DNA of 64,000 nucleotides from Brytella acorum. GTDB taxonomy: Bacteria > Pseudomonadota > Alphaproteobacteria > Acetobacterales > Acetobacteraceae. Below the pieces are notes generated by a model. It was not told where the DNA came from. It searched no databases and saw only the letters and a list, made by a program, of their open reading frames with translations. The stretch spans positions 558,001 to 622,000 of the forward strand of contig NZ_JARBJP010000002.1 of assembly GCF_029309905.1 (NCBI RefSeq), read 5' to 3'. Positions within the stretch are counted from its first letter, which is position 1. Each line of letters opens with the position of its first letter. This document shows positions 17,554 through 25,595 of this stretch, in pieces. The translations under genes and the position numbers were made by a program.

Positions 17554-17755
17554 TGGCAAAGCGCCATAGGCGGTGAAATTGAAATTCGTGCTCAATCCAA
17601 TGATCGCGCTCAAAGCTCTACCTATGGCTTTTTGCCATAGGACCAGTGGCAAAAAGCCATAGGTCTCTTCGCTGGCTCGCGACATGGCAAATTGCCACGA
17701 GACCTCCCCCATCCACCTCTTATTCTACATGTCCGCTGTTTATGGCATTTCGCCA
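17554..17755. repeat. Cluster of five TGGC-N5-GCCA palindromes
   Basis: Exact copies lie at 17554-17566, 17625-17637, 17647-17659, 17685-17697 and 17743-17755, with central five bases AAAGC, TTTTT, AAAAA, AAATT and ATTTC. The second copy extends to a perfect CCTATGGC-N5-GCCATAGG, and the first three share the right arm GCCATAGG. The middle pair is spaced 22 bases centre to centre, about two DNA turns. They could be operator sites for a dimeric regulator or a series of RNA hairpins in the leader of the next gene. No known regulator was recognised. Confidence 0.8.
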
Positions 17756-17847
17756 CCTCTCCCCCCTCTGCCATGTTTTTCCTTGTCAGCGTTGGGAAGT
17801 TGCCGAACAACGGACGTTTGTCAGGTCGCAATAAAGGAACTTTCCTC

Positions 17848-19236
17848 TTGCCGGATCCCCTTCCCGACGGAACTGCGCCTTCGGACGCGTTCCCCATGCC
17901 TGTCGCGTCCATTCGACACCCGACGGGCCTCTGGGTCCTCGTGACGACCGAAGCGGGACTTGCCTTCTCGCTCTACGGCTTTGAGTCGCTTCTCGTTCTG
18001 TATCTCGTAAGCTATCTGCTGCATCCGAATGTCGCGGACCATGTGTGGGGTATGGGTCTATTCCTCCCCCTTATTCGAAGCCTCTATGGCGCTGCGTCAC
18101 CCAGCGCGATCGCGGCCGCGATTACCGGGCTTTTCCTTAGCCTGATTTACGCCACGCCTTTACTGGGCGGCTTCATGGCGGATTGGCGTCTCGGACGTAT
18201 CCGAACCGTGATCATTGGCGGCACGCTGCTCGTCGCCGGATTGCTGGGCCTGGCTGTTGACCAGACCTTTCTCCTAGGTCTTCTTCTGCTTCTTGTCGGG
18301 CTGGGCTGCACGCGTGGCATCCTTCCGGCACAGGTCGGAGCGCTGTATCCTGGAAACGACCCGCGTCGCGCCGACGCTTATCAGCTGTTTGTCCTTGGCA
18401 TTCAGGGCGCCGCAATTCTGTCCCCTGCCCTGTGCGGAACGGTGGCGACCCGGTATGGCTGGCATGCCGGTTTTCTGACCTCCGGGATCGGAATGTTCAT
18501 TGGATTGAACGTCTATCTTTTCGGCTGCCGTTTTCTGCCTCGGGATCAGCCGATGCATCTGCGCCCTGCAAGCGTGCCTTTCACGCCGTCGGACAGGAAA
18601 AGCCTTCTGGCATTGGGAGTGCTTTTGCCGGTCCTGGCGATCGCCACATTATCAAACACCGACATCTTCAATGGGTATTTGCTCTGGGGCGATCAGGCCT
18701 ATCAGCTTGAAATTCTGGGGTTCCGTATGCCGACAAGTTGGTTGGTATCACTTGATGGCTTTGTAAGCACGTTTACGGTGTTGGGTATTATCTGGTTCTG
18801 GCGCGCCTGGAACAGGCGTCGACCCGATCCCGGCGAAATGCCAAAGATCCTGATCGGTTCTACTGTCTGTTCGCTCGCGCCACTCCTGCTCGCACTGGGC
18901 TCCTGGCTCCAGCCGGGTCTTCACAGCGTAAGTCTTTTGTGGGGAATCGGTTTCCATCTGGTCAACGACGTCGGCTTCGGCCTGTGTTACGCCACAGGAA
19001 TGGCCTTATTTTCAAGAGTTGCTCCTGCCGCCATCAGCGCGACGGTCGTCGCGAGTTACTCTCTTCATCTGTTTGTCGGAAATCTCGTGGCAGGCAAGGT
19101 CGCGGGGCTCGTGACCAAAATGCCATGGACGCGTTTCTGGCTATTGCATGTCGCCCTGGGGATCGCGGGAACAATCGCTCTTTTCGCAATCAGTCGCATT
19201 TTCCGCCAGCAGTTCACGCGCGACGAGAGTGCCTGA
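17848..19236 (+). CDS. POT/PTR-family proton-coupled transporter (MFS)
   Basis: A 462-residue multi-pass membrane protein of the proton-dependent oligopeptide transporter type. The first helix begins with TGLWVLVTTEAGLAFSLYGF, an ExxxxxSFYG-like variant of the POT E-x-x-E-R-F-x-Y-Y-G motif in which the charged ExxER residues are not kept; GGFMADWRLGRIRTV is the MFS loop motif, and FFRxPTSW-like FRMPTSWLVSLDGF and the region about GFGLCYATGMALFSRVAP match POT helices 7 and 10-11. Substrate is uncertain; loss of the ExxER proton-coupling motif makes peptide/H+ symport doubtful. The TTG start has AAAGGA upstream; an ATG at 17896 is the alternative. The gene stands alone behind the palindrome array. 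Confidence 0.8.
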   Translation: MPDPLPDGTAPSDAFPMPVASIRHPTGLWVLVTTEAGLAFSLYGFESLLVLYLVSYLLHPNVADHVWGMGLFLPLIRSLYGAASPSAIAAAITGLFLSLIYATPLLGGFMADWRLGRIRTVIIGGTLLVAGLLGLAVDQTFLLGLLLLLVGLGCTRGILPAQVGALYPGNDPRRADAYQLFVLGIQGAAILSPALCGTVATRYGWHAGFLTSGIGMFIGLNVYLFGCRFLPRDQPMHLRPASVPFTPSDRKSLLALGVLLPVLAIATLSNTDIFNGYLLWGDQAYQLEILGFRMPTSWLVSLDGFVSTFTVLGIIWFWRAWNRRRPDPGEMPKILIGSTVCSLAPLLLALGSWLQPGLHSVSLLWGIGFHLVNDVGFGLCYATGMALFSRVAPAAISATVVASYSLHLFVGNLVAGKVAGLVTKMPWTRFWLLHVALGIAGTIALFAISRIFRQQFTRDESA

Positions 19237-19246
19237 AGACAAGGTC

Positions 19247-19281
19247 ACGGGGAGTGACGGGCTATCCAGTCAGCTCCCCGT
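19247..19281. terminator. Bidirectional terminator-like hairpin
   Basis: ACGGGGAG-TGAC pairs with GTCA-G-CTCCCCGT around a 10-base loop: a 12-base stem with a one-base bulge between two convergent genes. It overlaps the last codons of the antiporter gene and lacks a clear T-run. Confidence 0.55.
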
Positions 19282-21861
19282 ATGCCCGGTGTTTGCTGAA
19301 ATCATATCGGCAATGATCCGCGTGTCTTTCACGAGCGTTTCCACGCTTTCGCCACTGGGCGTCGTCGGCATCTGACGGCCCTGAACGCGATCTTCGTGTC
19401 TGTGATCGATGGTGCGCTGAACAATCGGATAGCGCCTTAGAAGGTCTTCAAACTTGCTGGCGGGAATAGCCAGCAGGTGGCCGAATTGCAGCGAGCGCAC
19501 CGTGCCTCGGGCTGGAAGACCATGGATCAGGGCGGCCGCGCCGATCATGTCACCAGCTCCGAACTGGATATCCTGTTCCGGGAGATGCAATTCCGCCAGC
19601 CCTGCAATCACCGCGTAGATCGTCTTGATTTTGCCGCCACGTCTGAGAAGCACCTCGCCCGGTGACGCAAAATGCAGCGAAATGCTCTTGGTAAGTTCGT
19701 GCAACGGAGCGTCCGGCACACCGCGAAATGCAGGAAAAGCGCGTAACCTCTGCTCGATACCGCTTTTGAGATCAAAGCGCGGCGGCATCGAAAGGCGATG
19801 GGAACGCTTCTCGATATCGCGCAGTAATTCACGATAAATTTCGTCGGTAATCAGATTGTCGTCATGCAGGGCGTCGTATTCTTCCGCTTCGAGACGGAGC
19901 GAAATCTGTTGCAGGATGCGGCTTTCCAGGGCTTCGGAATAGCCGTGGTAGTGCAGGCGCAACGTCTCCAATGCGTCGTCCAGCATACGCCGCTGCCGAC
20001 CAAGCACCTCGGAGACGATCTCGCTGACTCGGGAGCCCAGGGTGGGTTCGAGACGTTCATGCATGAAACGGAGCAGTGAGAGCGAGACGAGATGCGCGAT
20101 CATCAGCATCTCGAAGCGCTCCATCATCGAATACATCAGAGGTGTGTCGATATGGAACCGCCGGTGGAGAAACTGAGCAATCCGAAAACGCGCGCCCGGC
20201 TGAAGGCGACGACGCAAGGCGCGAACATATCCGAAGCGCCCCTCCAGACGAGCGCCGTCCACCATGGATTCAGCGGTTCGCAGCAAGGTTTCCATGACGC
20301 GTCTGGAAAGGCCCTGAATGCGGAAAATATCGAGAAGCAGGGAACGTTCCTGATCCGCGATGGTAATCAGGGCGAGCACCACACGTTGTCGGTCGCTGAT
20401 CGCCGTGTCGAACGTATTGGCGGCCCGTTCATCTTCGGCGCGATGCTCGATTTCCCGGATCACGTTCTTCTGTGATGTCGCGCTGAACCCAAGCTCTCCC
20501 GCCACTTCTCCCGTGCGTTCCGCGACGTGATTGAGACCGATGCCCAGAACCTGATGGCGCAGCGCCTGATCGATCGGCGAAAGCTGGTCGAGTTTCAGGA
20601 AGATCACGAGATAACGCAGCGTCGTGCCGTTAAGCAGAAGTGTGACGAGAACGAAGCCCGTTGCGATGATGCCGACGAAATGCGCGACCTGCGTTGAAAC
20701 GCTTCGATTTTCCGTGACGGCCAACGCAAGCGCCAATGTGATGGCGCCGCGAAGACCGCCCCAGACCATCGTGATCTTGAACGGCGTCGGTACTGGAGGA
20801 GAAAGCCGGGCGGCGGCCAGAACCGGAAGCAGACCGAACACGACCGATCCTCGCGCCAGAAGGCCAGCCACGCTCGCAACGAGAATGAGCAGGCAGTCCC
20901 AGCGCGTGGTGCCGATCATCAGACGCGGCACGAGGAGCGCCGCCAGCAGGAACAGAAGTGAGCCCGCCCAGAAGACCAGTTGCTCCCACAATTCGGTCAG
21001 GAAGCGCCAGACATTGGGGCGGAACGTCGACGGACCGTAGGCGGAAACGGTAAGGCCGGCTGCTGCGACGGCGACGACACCGGAAAACCCGAGAAATTCA
21101 TCGCATAGAATATAAACGATGTAGGGGAGCGCCAGGGTCAGCGACATCTCCGCGGCGGGCAGACCGCCCAGCGCCGCGCAGCATAGAAGCGTCAGCCGGG
21201 CAATGATGACACCCACGACGATCGCACCGCCGAATGACACGCCGAAGTCGATAATGGCGCCGCCGAAATGAATCTCATGATGCGATGTGACGGCAGCCAG
21301 CAGGATCGAGAAGATCGCTATGGCTGCGGCGTCATTGAGCAGGGCTTCCCCTTCCACAAGGCGTGTCAGGCGGGTCGCGGCGCCGATATCACGGAAAATA
21401 CCGGCAACGGCCGAGGGATCGGTAGTGGCCACGATCGAACCAAGGAGCAGGCAGACCACAAGAGATTGCCCGTTCGAAAGCGGATACAGAGCCAGTCCGA
21501 TCAACGCCGTCGAGACAACGACAGCCACGACAGCAAGCAGCAATACGGTAGCCGCTTCGTGCGCCAGTCGTCGTACGTCGATGGCGATCGCGCCCTGGAA
21601 GACCAGGATCGGCAGGAAAATCAGCAGAAACGACTCGCTGTTGACCGGAAAATCAAGCAGTGTTTCCGCCGCGCCATCGAACAGCTCGGTTGTGGAAGAC
21701 CGCAGCACGAGAGCCGCCATACCACCAAGGAAAATTCCGGCAATCGCGAGAAGAACCGCCTCCGAAATCTCGAACCGTCTGGAGAGCGGCTGGATAAGAC
21801 TGACCAGAACGAGCAGAAGAGCAAGCGCCAGAAGTACAGCTGCCAGCCCGGTCACACTCAT
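19270..21861 (-). CDS. CPA1-type sodium/proton antiporter with C-terminal cyclic-nucleotide-binding-like domain
   Basis: An 863-residue protein. The first 410 residues are a multi-helix CPA1 (NhaP-like) exchanger domain, with the ion-site region GSIVATTDPSAVAGIFRDIG, VEGEALLNDAAAIAIFSI (with conserved Asn-Asp) and MVWGGLRGAITLALALA. A long helical cytoplasmic part follows, then a cNMP-binding-like beta-roll (about 720-845: ISLHFASPGEVLLRRGGK and AGDMIGAAALIHG). This layout resembles SOS1-like and sperm-type NHEs, implying ligand-gated exchange (inference). The PGEVLLRRG element matches the family, but the Arg of the cAMP phosphate cassette is not evident. Confidence 0.88.
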   Translation of the reverse strand: MSVTGLAAVLLALALLLVLVSLIQPLSRRFEISEAVLLAIAGIFLGGMAALVLRSSTTELFDGAAETLLDFPVNSESFLLIFLPILVFQGAIAIDVRRLAHEAATVLLLAVVAVVVSTALIGLALYPLSNGQSLVVCLLLGSIVATTDPSAVAGIFRDIGAATRLTRLVEGEALLNDAAAIAIFSILLAAVTSHHEIHFGGAIIDFGVSFGGAIVVGVIIARLTLLCCAALGGLPAAEMSLTLALPYIVYILCDEFLGFSGVVAVAAAGLTVSAYGPSTFRPNVWRFLTELWEQLVFWAGSLLFLLAALLVPRLMIGTTRWDCLLILVASVAGLLARGSVVFGLLPVLAAARLSPPVPTPFKITMVWGGLRGAITLALALAVTENRSVSTQVAHFVGIIATGFVLVTLLLNGTTLRYLVIFLKLDQLSPIDQALRHQVLGIGLNHVAERTGEVAGELGFSATSQKNVIREIEHRAEDERAANTFDTAISDRQRVVLALITIADQERSLLLDIFRIQGLSRRVMETLLRTAESMVDGARLEGRFGYVRALRRRLQPGARFRIAQFLHRRFHIDTPLMYSMMERFEMLMIAHLVSLSLLRFMHERLEPTLGSRVSEIVSEVLGRQRRMLDDALETLRLHYHGYSEALESRILQQISLRLEAEEYDALHDDNLITDEIYRELLRDIEKRSHRLSMPPRFDLKSGIEQRLRAFPAFRGVPDAPLHELTKSISLHFASPGEVLLRRGGKIKTIYAVIAGLAELHLPEQDIQFGAGDMIGAAALIHGLPARGTVRSLQFGHLLAIPASKFEDLLRRYPIVQRTIDHRHEDRVQGRQMPTTPSGESVETLVKDTRIIADMISANTGHTGS

Positions 21862-21954
21862 GCGTCAGTCTCTCCTTCGTTCATCACAACAATATCTGAC
21901 GAGCGCTACGAGGTCGACTCGTCGCGCTCAAAAGAAACAACGCTCAACGGGTTT

Positions 21955-22578
21955 TTAGTTTTGGGAGCCGCCTGTCTTTTCAGCCGCGACCAGCCAGCGC
22001 CCGACCTGCCGCTCGGGATCCGGCACACGAATGAAGTCTGAAACAGCCGCCACGCTGTCCGCACCGGCACGCAGGCAACTGACCATGCGTTCGCAGGTTA
22101 TGCCGCCAATGGCCACGAGCGGGATATCACCGCATAAAGCGCGCCATTCGGTGATCCGTTCAGTACCCTGAGGGGCCCAGACCATTTTCTTGAGCTTCGT
22201 TTCCCAGATGGGGCCAAGCGCGATGTAATCCGGGTTGATGGCGAGCGCGCGATGGAGTTCCTCGTGGGAATGGGTCGAAACACCCAGGCGAATGCCGCTG
22301 GCGCGAACCTGCCTGAGATCGGCGGTATCCAGATCTTCCTGGCCGAGATGAATGTAATCGATCCCAAGCTCCACGGCGAGTTCCCAGTAATCATTGAGAA
22401 CCAGGCAAACATTGTGTCGCGCCGCCGCTTCCTGCGCCTCGATCACCTGCGAGCGGAGCGCTTCAGGAGCAAGCTCCTTCAGGCGCAGCTGGATGAATCG
22501 CGCGCCAGCGCCGCCGAGGATATGAACCCACCGTGGATGGTCGACGACAGGATAGATGGGAGAAGGAAGACGTGTCAT
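21955..22578 (-). CDS. thiE: Thiamine-phosphate synthase
   Basis: A 207-residue TIM-barrel enzyme joining HMP-diphosphate and the thiazole phosphate to thiamine phosphate. [60 protein letters not shown] and [11 protein letters not shown] are the family motifs; the K-T-K of the pyrophosphate loop reads ETKLKK. It is the last gene of the thi operon, its ATG overlapping the thiG stop as ATGA. Confidence 0.92.
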   Translation of the reverse strand: MTRLPSPIYPVVDHPRWVHILGGAGARFIQLRLKELAPEALRSQVIEAQEAAARHNVCLVLNDYWELAVELGIDYIHLGQEDLDTADLRQVRASGIRLGVSTHSHEELHRALAINPDYIALGPIWETKLKKMVWAPQGTERITEWRALCGDIPLVAIGGITCERMVSCLRAGADSVAAVSDFIRVPDPERQVGRWLVAAEKTGGSQN

Positions 22579-23348
22579 GCGTCGAGCATGGCCTTTCCAA
22601 GAGTGGGCGTTGAAGGAACGGCCATGTCACGTTCGGGCATAGGATCGGCCGCAAAGGCATCGAGGCCGATCTCGCAGGCCAGGCGGAAAGCTCGCGCCAT
22701 CGTGACCGGATCACCCGCTTTGGCCACGGCGGTGTTGATCAGAATGGCGTCAAAGCCAAGCTCGAAGGCCGCCACAGCGTGGGATGGCCTTCCGATCCCC
22801 GCATCGACGACCATCGGAATGCCGGGGAAATGGCCCCGCATGGCGCGTAGGCCGAAGAGGTTGTTCAGTCCCCTGCCCGAACCGATCGGCGCGCCCCACG
22901 GCATCAGAACCTCACAGCCTGCCCGGAGAAGACGTTCGGCGACGACGAGATCTTCCGTCGTATAGGGGAAGACCTTGAACCCGTCCTCGGTCAGGATGCG
23001 CGCGGCTTCCACCAGGGCAAAAACGTCCGGCTGAAGCAGGTCGCCCTGCCCGATCACTTCGAGCTTCACCCAGTCCGTATCGAAAACTTCCCGCGCCATA
23101 TGCGCGGTTGTGACCGCTTCTTTCACGGTATGGCAGCCCGCCGTATTGGGCAGCACAGGAATCCCGAAGGCCTTGATCAGTTCCCAGAAGGCCTGTCCGG
23201 CCATCGCGCCAGCGGCTTCACGCCGCAGGGATACGGTCACCAGCCCCGGATTACCCTCACGCACGGCATCCGCCAGGATCGACGGACTATCATATTGCGC
23301 GGTACCCAGCATGAGGCGCGAACGCAATTCCTCACCATAGAACAACAT
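22575..23348 (-). CDS. thiG: Thiazole synthase
   Basis: A 257-residue enzyme that builds the thiazole phosphate ring of thiamine from deoxyxylulose phosphate, dehydroglycine and the ThiS thiocarboxylate. The Schiff-base Lys95 lies in DWVKLEVIG; other motifs are [13 protein letters not shown]-like [41 protein letters not shown] and [13 protein letters not shown]. It follows thiS by three bases. Confidence 0.96.
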   Translation of the reverse strand: MLFYGEELRSRLMLGTAQYDSPSILADAVREGNPGLVTVSLRREAAGAMAGQAFWELIKAFGIPVLPNTAGCHTVKEAVTTAHMAREVFDTDWVKLEVIGQGDLLQPDVFALVEAARILTEDGFKVFPYTTEDLVVAERLLRAGCEVLMPWGAPIGSGRGLNNLFGLRAMRGHFPGIPMVVDAGIGRPSHAVAAFELGFDAILINTAVAKAGDPVTMARAFRLACEIGLDAFAADPMPERDMAVPSTPTLGKAMLDA

Positions 23349-23351
23349 GGA

Positions 23352-23549
23352 TCATCCTCCCTGCATGGGCGCGACAATTTCGAGACGCGCATGGGGAGGC
23401 AGGCGGAAAGCCGCGCGACGCGACGCGGGCACGAACGTGCCGTCAACCGCCGTTGCGATGCGCGCCGCGCCGTAACCCAGCTCATCAAGGATGTCCGCAA
23501 GTATTTCGGAATGGACATCATGCATTTCGTCATTGACCTGGATCTGCAT
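23352..23549 (-). CDS. thiS: Sulfur carrier protein ThiS
   Basis: A 65-residue ubiquitin-like protein ending in the required Gly-Gly (QGG), whose C-terminus is thiocarboxylated and donates sulfur to thiazole. Beta-grasp landmarks are the start MQIQVND and the segment IATAVDGTFVPASRR. It is placed between thiO and thiG as expected for a thiazole operon. The adenylating enzyme ThiF is not in this window. Confidence 0.94.
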   Translation of the reverse strand: MQIQVNDEMHDVHSEILADILDELGYGAARIATAVDGTFVPASRRAAFRLPPHARLEIVAPMQGG

Positions 23550-23602
23550 GGTTCTCCCCTTCCTTGTGTAACATGGAGGCGATGTGTCTCATTGCCAATG
23601 TT

Positions 23603-24574
23603 TCATCTGTCAAAAATGATGTTTTTCACTTCTTCGGCGCGCGCCGGCGATAACAGGAATCCATGTCGATACATGCCGTTGACGTGGACCGTTCGCCCGT
23701 CGCGCACGACGCGCGGAATGTTGTCGGGAAAGGACGGTCTGAGGCCCACGCCCGCTTCGACGATTTCAGCATCGGCAAAGGCAGGATGCAGCGTGTAGAC
23801 CGCGTTCAGCAGATCCGTCATGGATCGCACGGTGATGGCGCCGGTATCGTCACTTTCCATCATGGTCGCTCCGACCATAAAGATTCCCTCCGCCCTGGGC
23901 ACGATATAAACCGGAATGCGGGGATGCAGCATCCGGACGGGACGGCGTAACGTCACGTCCCGGCATCGGAGGAGCAGCATCTCGCCACGTACGCCGCGCA
24001 GGTTGCCGAGGCTCGACCGCGCGGCAATGCCCGTGCAATCGATGCGCCAGTCGAAGTCTGTCTCACCCCCTTCCCTGGAAGCTGAGAATATAATCTTCCC
24101 GCCCAGAGACTGAAGCCGCTCCCGCAGCGCTGGCAGCGCGCGGCGCGGATCGACATGCGCCTCTCCCGCGAAGAAAAGGGCCTTGTCGAAGCGGTCCTCA
24201 AGATCCGGTTCGAGCGCTGCGATCTGCTGTCCGCCTATGACCTCGAAATGGCTGGTCTTTCGTCCGAAACGCGAAAGTTCCGGGGTGTCGCGCGGCGGGG
24301 CAAGCACGAGCGTTCCGTGACGTGTGACATCGGGCACATGTTGCGCCCACCATCCAACCGACATGATGGAATCCCGCGTGACTTCGGCTGGCGCGGATTC
24401 CGCCTCGCACCAGGGCGCCAGCATGCCGCCTGCGAACCACGACGCTCCGCTGCCGACTTTCGGGCCGATTTCACGCAAGGTAATCCTGGCACCGCGTTCC
24501 GCCAGTGTGACGGCGGTGACGAGTCCCGACACTCCGGCCCCGAGGACGAGAACCTCCGGCACGGCGTTTGACAT
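23603..24574 (-). CDS. thiO: Glycine oxidase ThiO (FAD-dependent)
   Basis: A 323-residue flavoprotein that oxidises glycine to the imine used by ThiG. The FAD dinucleotide fold is VLVLGAGVSGLVTAVTLAERG (first 30 residues), followed by GSGASWFAGGMLAPWCE and, near the C-terminus, GLRPSFPDNIPRV and NGMYRHGFLLSPA. The ATG was chosen because GAGGAG lies directly upstream; an open frame continues far upstream by chance through a different gene remnant. It is the first gene of thiO-thiS-thiG-thiE. Confidence 0.93.
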   Translation of the reverse strand: MSNAVPEVLVLGAGVSGLVTAVTLAERGARITLREIGPKVGSGASWFAGGMLAPWCEAESAPAEVTRDSIMSVGWWAQHVPDVTRHGTLVLAPPRDTPELSRFGRKTSHFEVIGGQQIAALEPDLEDRFDKALFFAGEAHVDPRRALPALRERLQSLGGKIIFSASREGGETDFDWRIDCTGIAARSSLGNLRGVRGEMLLLRCRDVTLRRPVRMLHPRIPVYIVPRAEGIFMVGATMMESDDTGAITVRSMTDLLNAVYTLHPAFADAEIVEAGVGLRPSFPDNIPRVVRDGRTVHVNGMYRHGFLLSPARAEEVKNIIFDR

Positions 24575-24578
24575 GGTG

Positions 24579-24601
24579 GATCTCCTCGATGCCAGGAGAT
24601 C
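24579..24601 (-). promoter_or_regulatory. SD-sequestering hairpin before thiO
   Basis: Read on the minus strand, GATCTCCT-GGCATCG-AGGAGATC is a perfect 8-base stem with a 7-base loop whose right arm contains the AGGAG ribosome site of thiO, four bases before CACC-ATG. Formation of the stem would block translation. No canonical thi-box (CTGAGA ... ACCTGA) is seen. Confidence 0.55.
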
Positions 24602-24609
24602 AGAGGATC

Positions 24610-24634
24610 CCCGGGGGAAGGCCACGCCCCCGGG
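24610..24634 (-). repeat. GC-rich hairpin CCCGGGGG-N9-CCCCCGGG
   Basis: Perfect 8-base arms made only of G and C, located just 5' of the SD-blocking hairpin in the thiO leader. It could be a stable leader stem, an anti-structure, or the remains of a terminator; no T-run follows on the minus strand. Confidence 0.5.
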
Positions 24635-24655
24635 AGGGACCGCGCCGCAACTTGA

Positions 24656-24811
24656 GGCAGGGTAGTCGATCCTTGCGCGCAGCTTCAATGGGACGTGGCG
24701 CCGCGTCGGGTACACAGCATGGAGATCAAATCCATAAGCAGGCTGATGATCCGGCGTGACAGGATGCGGTGGACCCGCTCGAAATTCGTCGGCCACGGGC
24801 AGGACAGACTG
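24656..24811 (-). pseudogene. Remnant of a LysR-type regulator C-terminus
   Basis: An uninterrupted stretch encodes LPVADEFRAG, then VTPDHQPAYGFDLHAVYPTR and RHVPLKLRARIDY. This follows the closing part of LysR effector-binding domains (typically xVADEIRAGRLVxVLPD... LHAVYPxRRHLPxKVRAFIDF). Only about 50 residues are left, no DNA-binding domain is found, and several consensus positions are altered. It runs in frame into thiO only by chance. Confidence 0.6.
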
Positions 24812-24904
24812 ATATATGGTCTTCGAACCACTCAGTCCCGTCTCGAGGGCGGCCTGCGGTACGGGCACTCATAGCGATTCCGCCGTGGGCGAGGCGTTTT
24901 CCGT

Positions 24905-24933
24905 TTGTCGCCTTGATCAACAGAAAATATTTT
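24905..24933 (+). promoter_or_regulatory. Candidate promoter of the YceI gene
   Basis: TTGTCG and TATTTT separated by 17 bases in an AT-rich pocket, 28 bases before the start codon; AAGGA serves as ribosome site. Confidence 0.42.
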
Positions 24934-24961
24934 TAGTTCAAAGCGCTGAAGGATTATCTTC

Positions 24962-25549
24962 ATGAAAAAAATACCAGCTCTTCTCATCGCGCTGGCTTTG
25001 ACGGTCACGCCTGTGGCTCAGGCCGCCGAGGTCCGGTCCGGCGTCTATACGGTCGAGCCGGGACATACGCAGGTTGGTTTTTCCCTGCTGCATTTCGGCT
25101 TCACCCCCTATAGCGGTCTGTTCTCCGGTGCGACGGGCACGCTTGTTCTCGATCCTGCCAGGCCCGCCGCTTCGAAACTCGATGTTTCCGTGAAGATCGA
25201 TACGGTTCAGACGACCAGCGACCGTCTGACGGACGAACTCAAGGCCGCCGACTGGTTCGACGCCGCGAAATACCCGGAAGCGCACTTCGTTTCAACGAAA
25301 GTGACGGCAACCGGCGCGGAGACGGCGACGATTGACGGACATCTCACCCTTCATGGCATCACGCGTCCCGTAACCCTGAAGGCGCGTTTCATCGGCGCGG
25401 GAGTCAATCCGATGGATAAAGCCTATACAGTCGGATTTGAAGCCAGAGGCGTCATTCACCGCAGCGAATTCGGCGTTTCAAAATATGTACCCATGGTCGG
25501 TGACAACGTCACACTGACGATCGCAGGTGCTTTTGAAAAGCAGCCCTAA
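24962..25549 (+). CDS. YceI-family periplasmic protein
   Basis: A 195-residue secreted protein: signal peptide MKKIPALLIALALTVTPVAQA, then a YceI lipocalin-like beta-barrel that binds isoprenoid lipids in characterised members. Family landmarks are YTVEPGHTQVGFSLLHFGFT, DEL-KAADWFDAAKYPEAHF, and LHGITRPVTLKARF. The role here is unknown; relatives are often induced by alkaline, osmotic or lipid stress. It converges on glmS. Confidence 0.92.
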   Translation: MKKIPALLIALALTVTPVAQAAEVRSGVYTVEPGHTQVGFSLLHFGFTPYSGLFSGATGTLVLDPARPAASKLDVSVKIDTVQTTSDRLTDELKAADWFDAAKYPEAHFVSTKVTATGAETATIDGHLTLHGITRPVTLKARFIGAGVNPMDKAYTVGFEARGVIHRSEFGVSKYVPMVGDNVTLTIAGAFEKQP

Positions 25550-25561
25550 CTTCGGAAACGG

Positions 25562-25590
25562 GCGGTGGGAGAAGGCATTTCTCCCACCGC
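25562..25590. terminator. Bidirectional terminator between yceI-like gene and glmS
   Basis: GCGGTGGGAGAA and TTCTCCCACCGC form a perfect 12-base stem with a five-base loop, centred between two convergent stop codons. No long T-run flanks it on either side. Confidence 0.72.
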
Positions 25591-25595
25591 AAGCC

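Larger units (their letters stand above)
17368..17847. other. Long intergenic region with palindrome array upstream of POT transporter
   Basis: A 480-base, comparatively AT-rich stretch with no convincing gene. It contains a candidate promoter overlapped by a TGCCAA-N9-TTGGCA repeat and five TGGC-N5-GCCA palindromes over about 200 bases. A 94-codon minus-strand frame crosses it but is built largely from these repeats. Confidence 0.8.

Noticed and set aside
17554-17697. Sigma-54 promoter (TGGCAC-N5-TTGC) in the palindrome region
   Set aside because: The sites are symmetrical GCCA palindromes and none has the GG/GC pair in the correct -24/-12 spacing with TTGC.
17428-17712. 94-codon minus-strand frame across the palindrome array
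   Set aside because: It lies over the repeats, has no recognisable domain, and the repeats explain its sequence better.
17554-17755. Match of TGGC-N5-GCCA to the eukaryotic NF1/CTF site
   Set aside because: The resemblance (TTGGC-N5-GCCAA) is a coincidence of palindromic form; no such factor exists in bacteria.
24575-24720. Canonical TPP riboswitch upstream of thiO
   Set aside because: CTGAGA and the ACCTGATC-type thi-box could not be found on the minus strand; a covariance search is needed to exclude a variant.
24575-24868. N-terminal extension of ThiO by 98 codons
   Set aside because: The upstream codons match a LysR remnant and lack similarity to ThiO; the ATG with GAGGAG gives a standard FAD-binding N-terminus.
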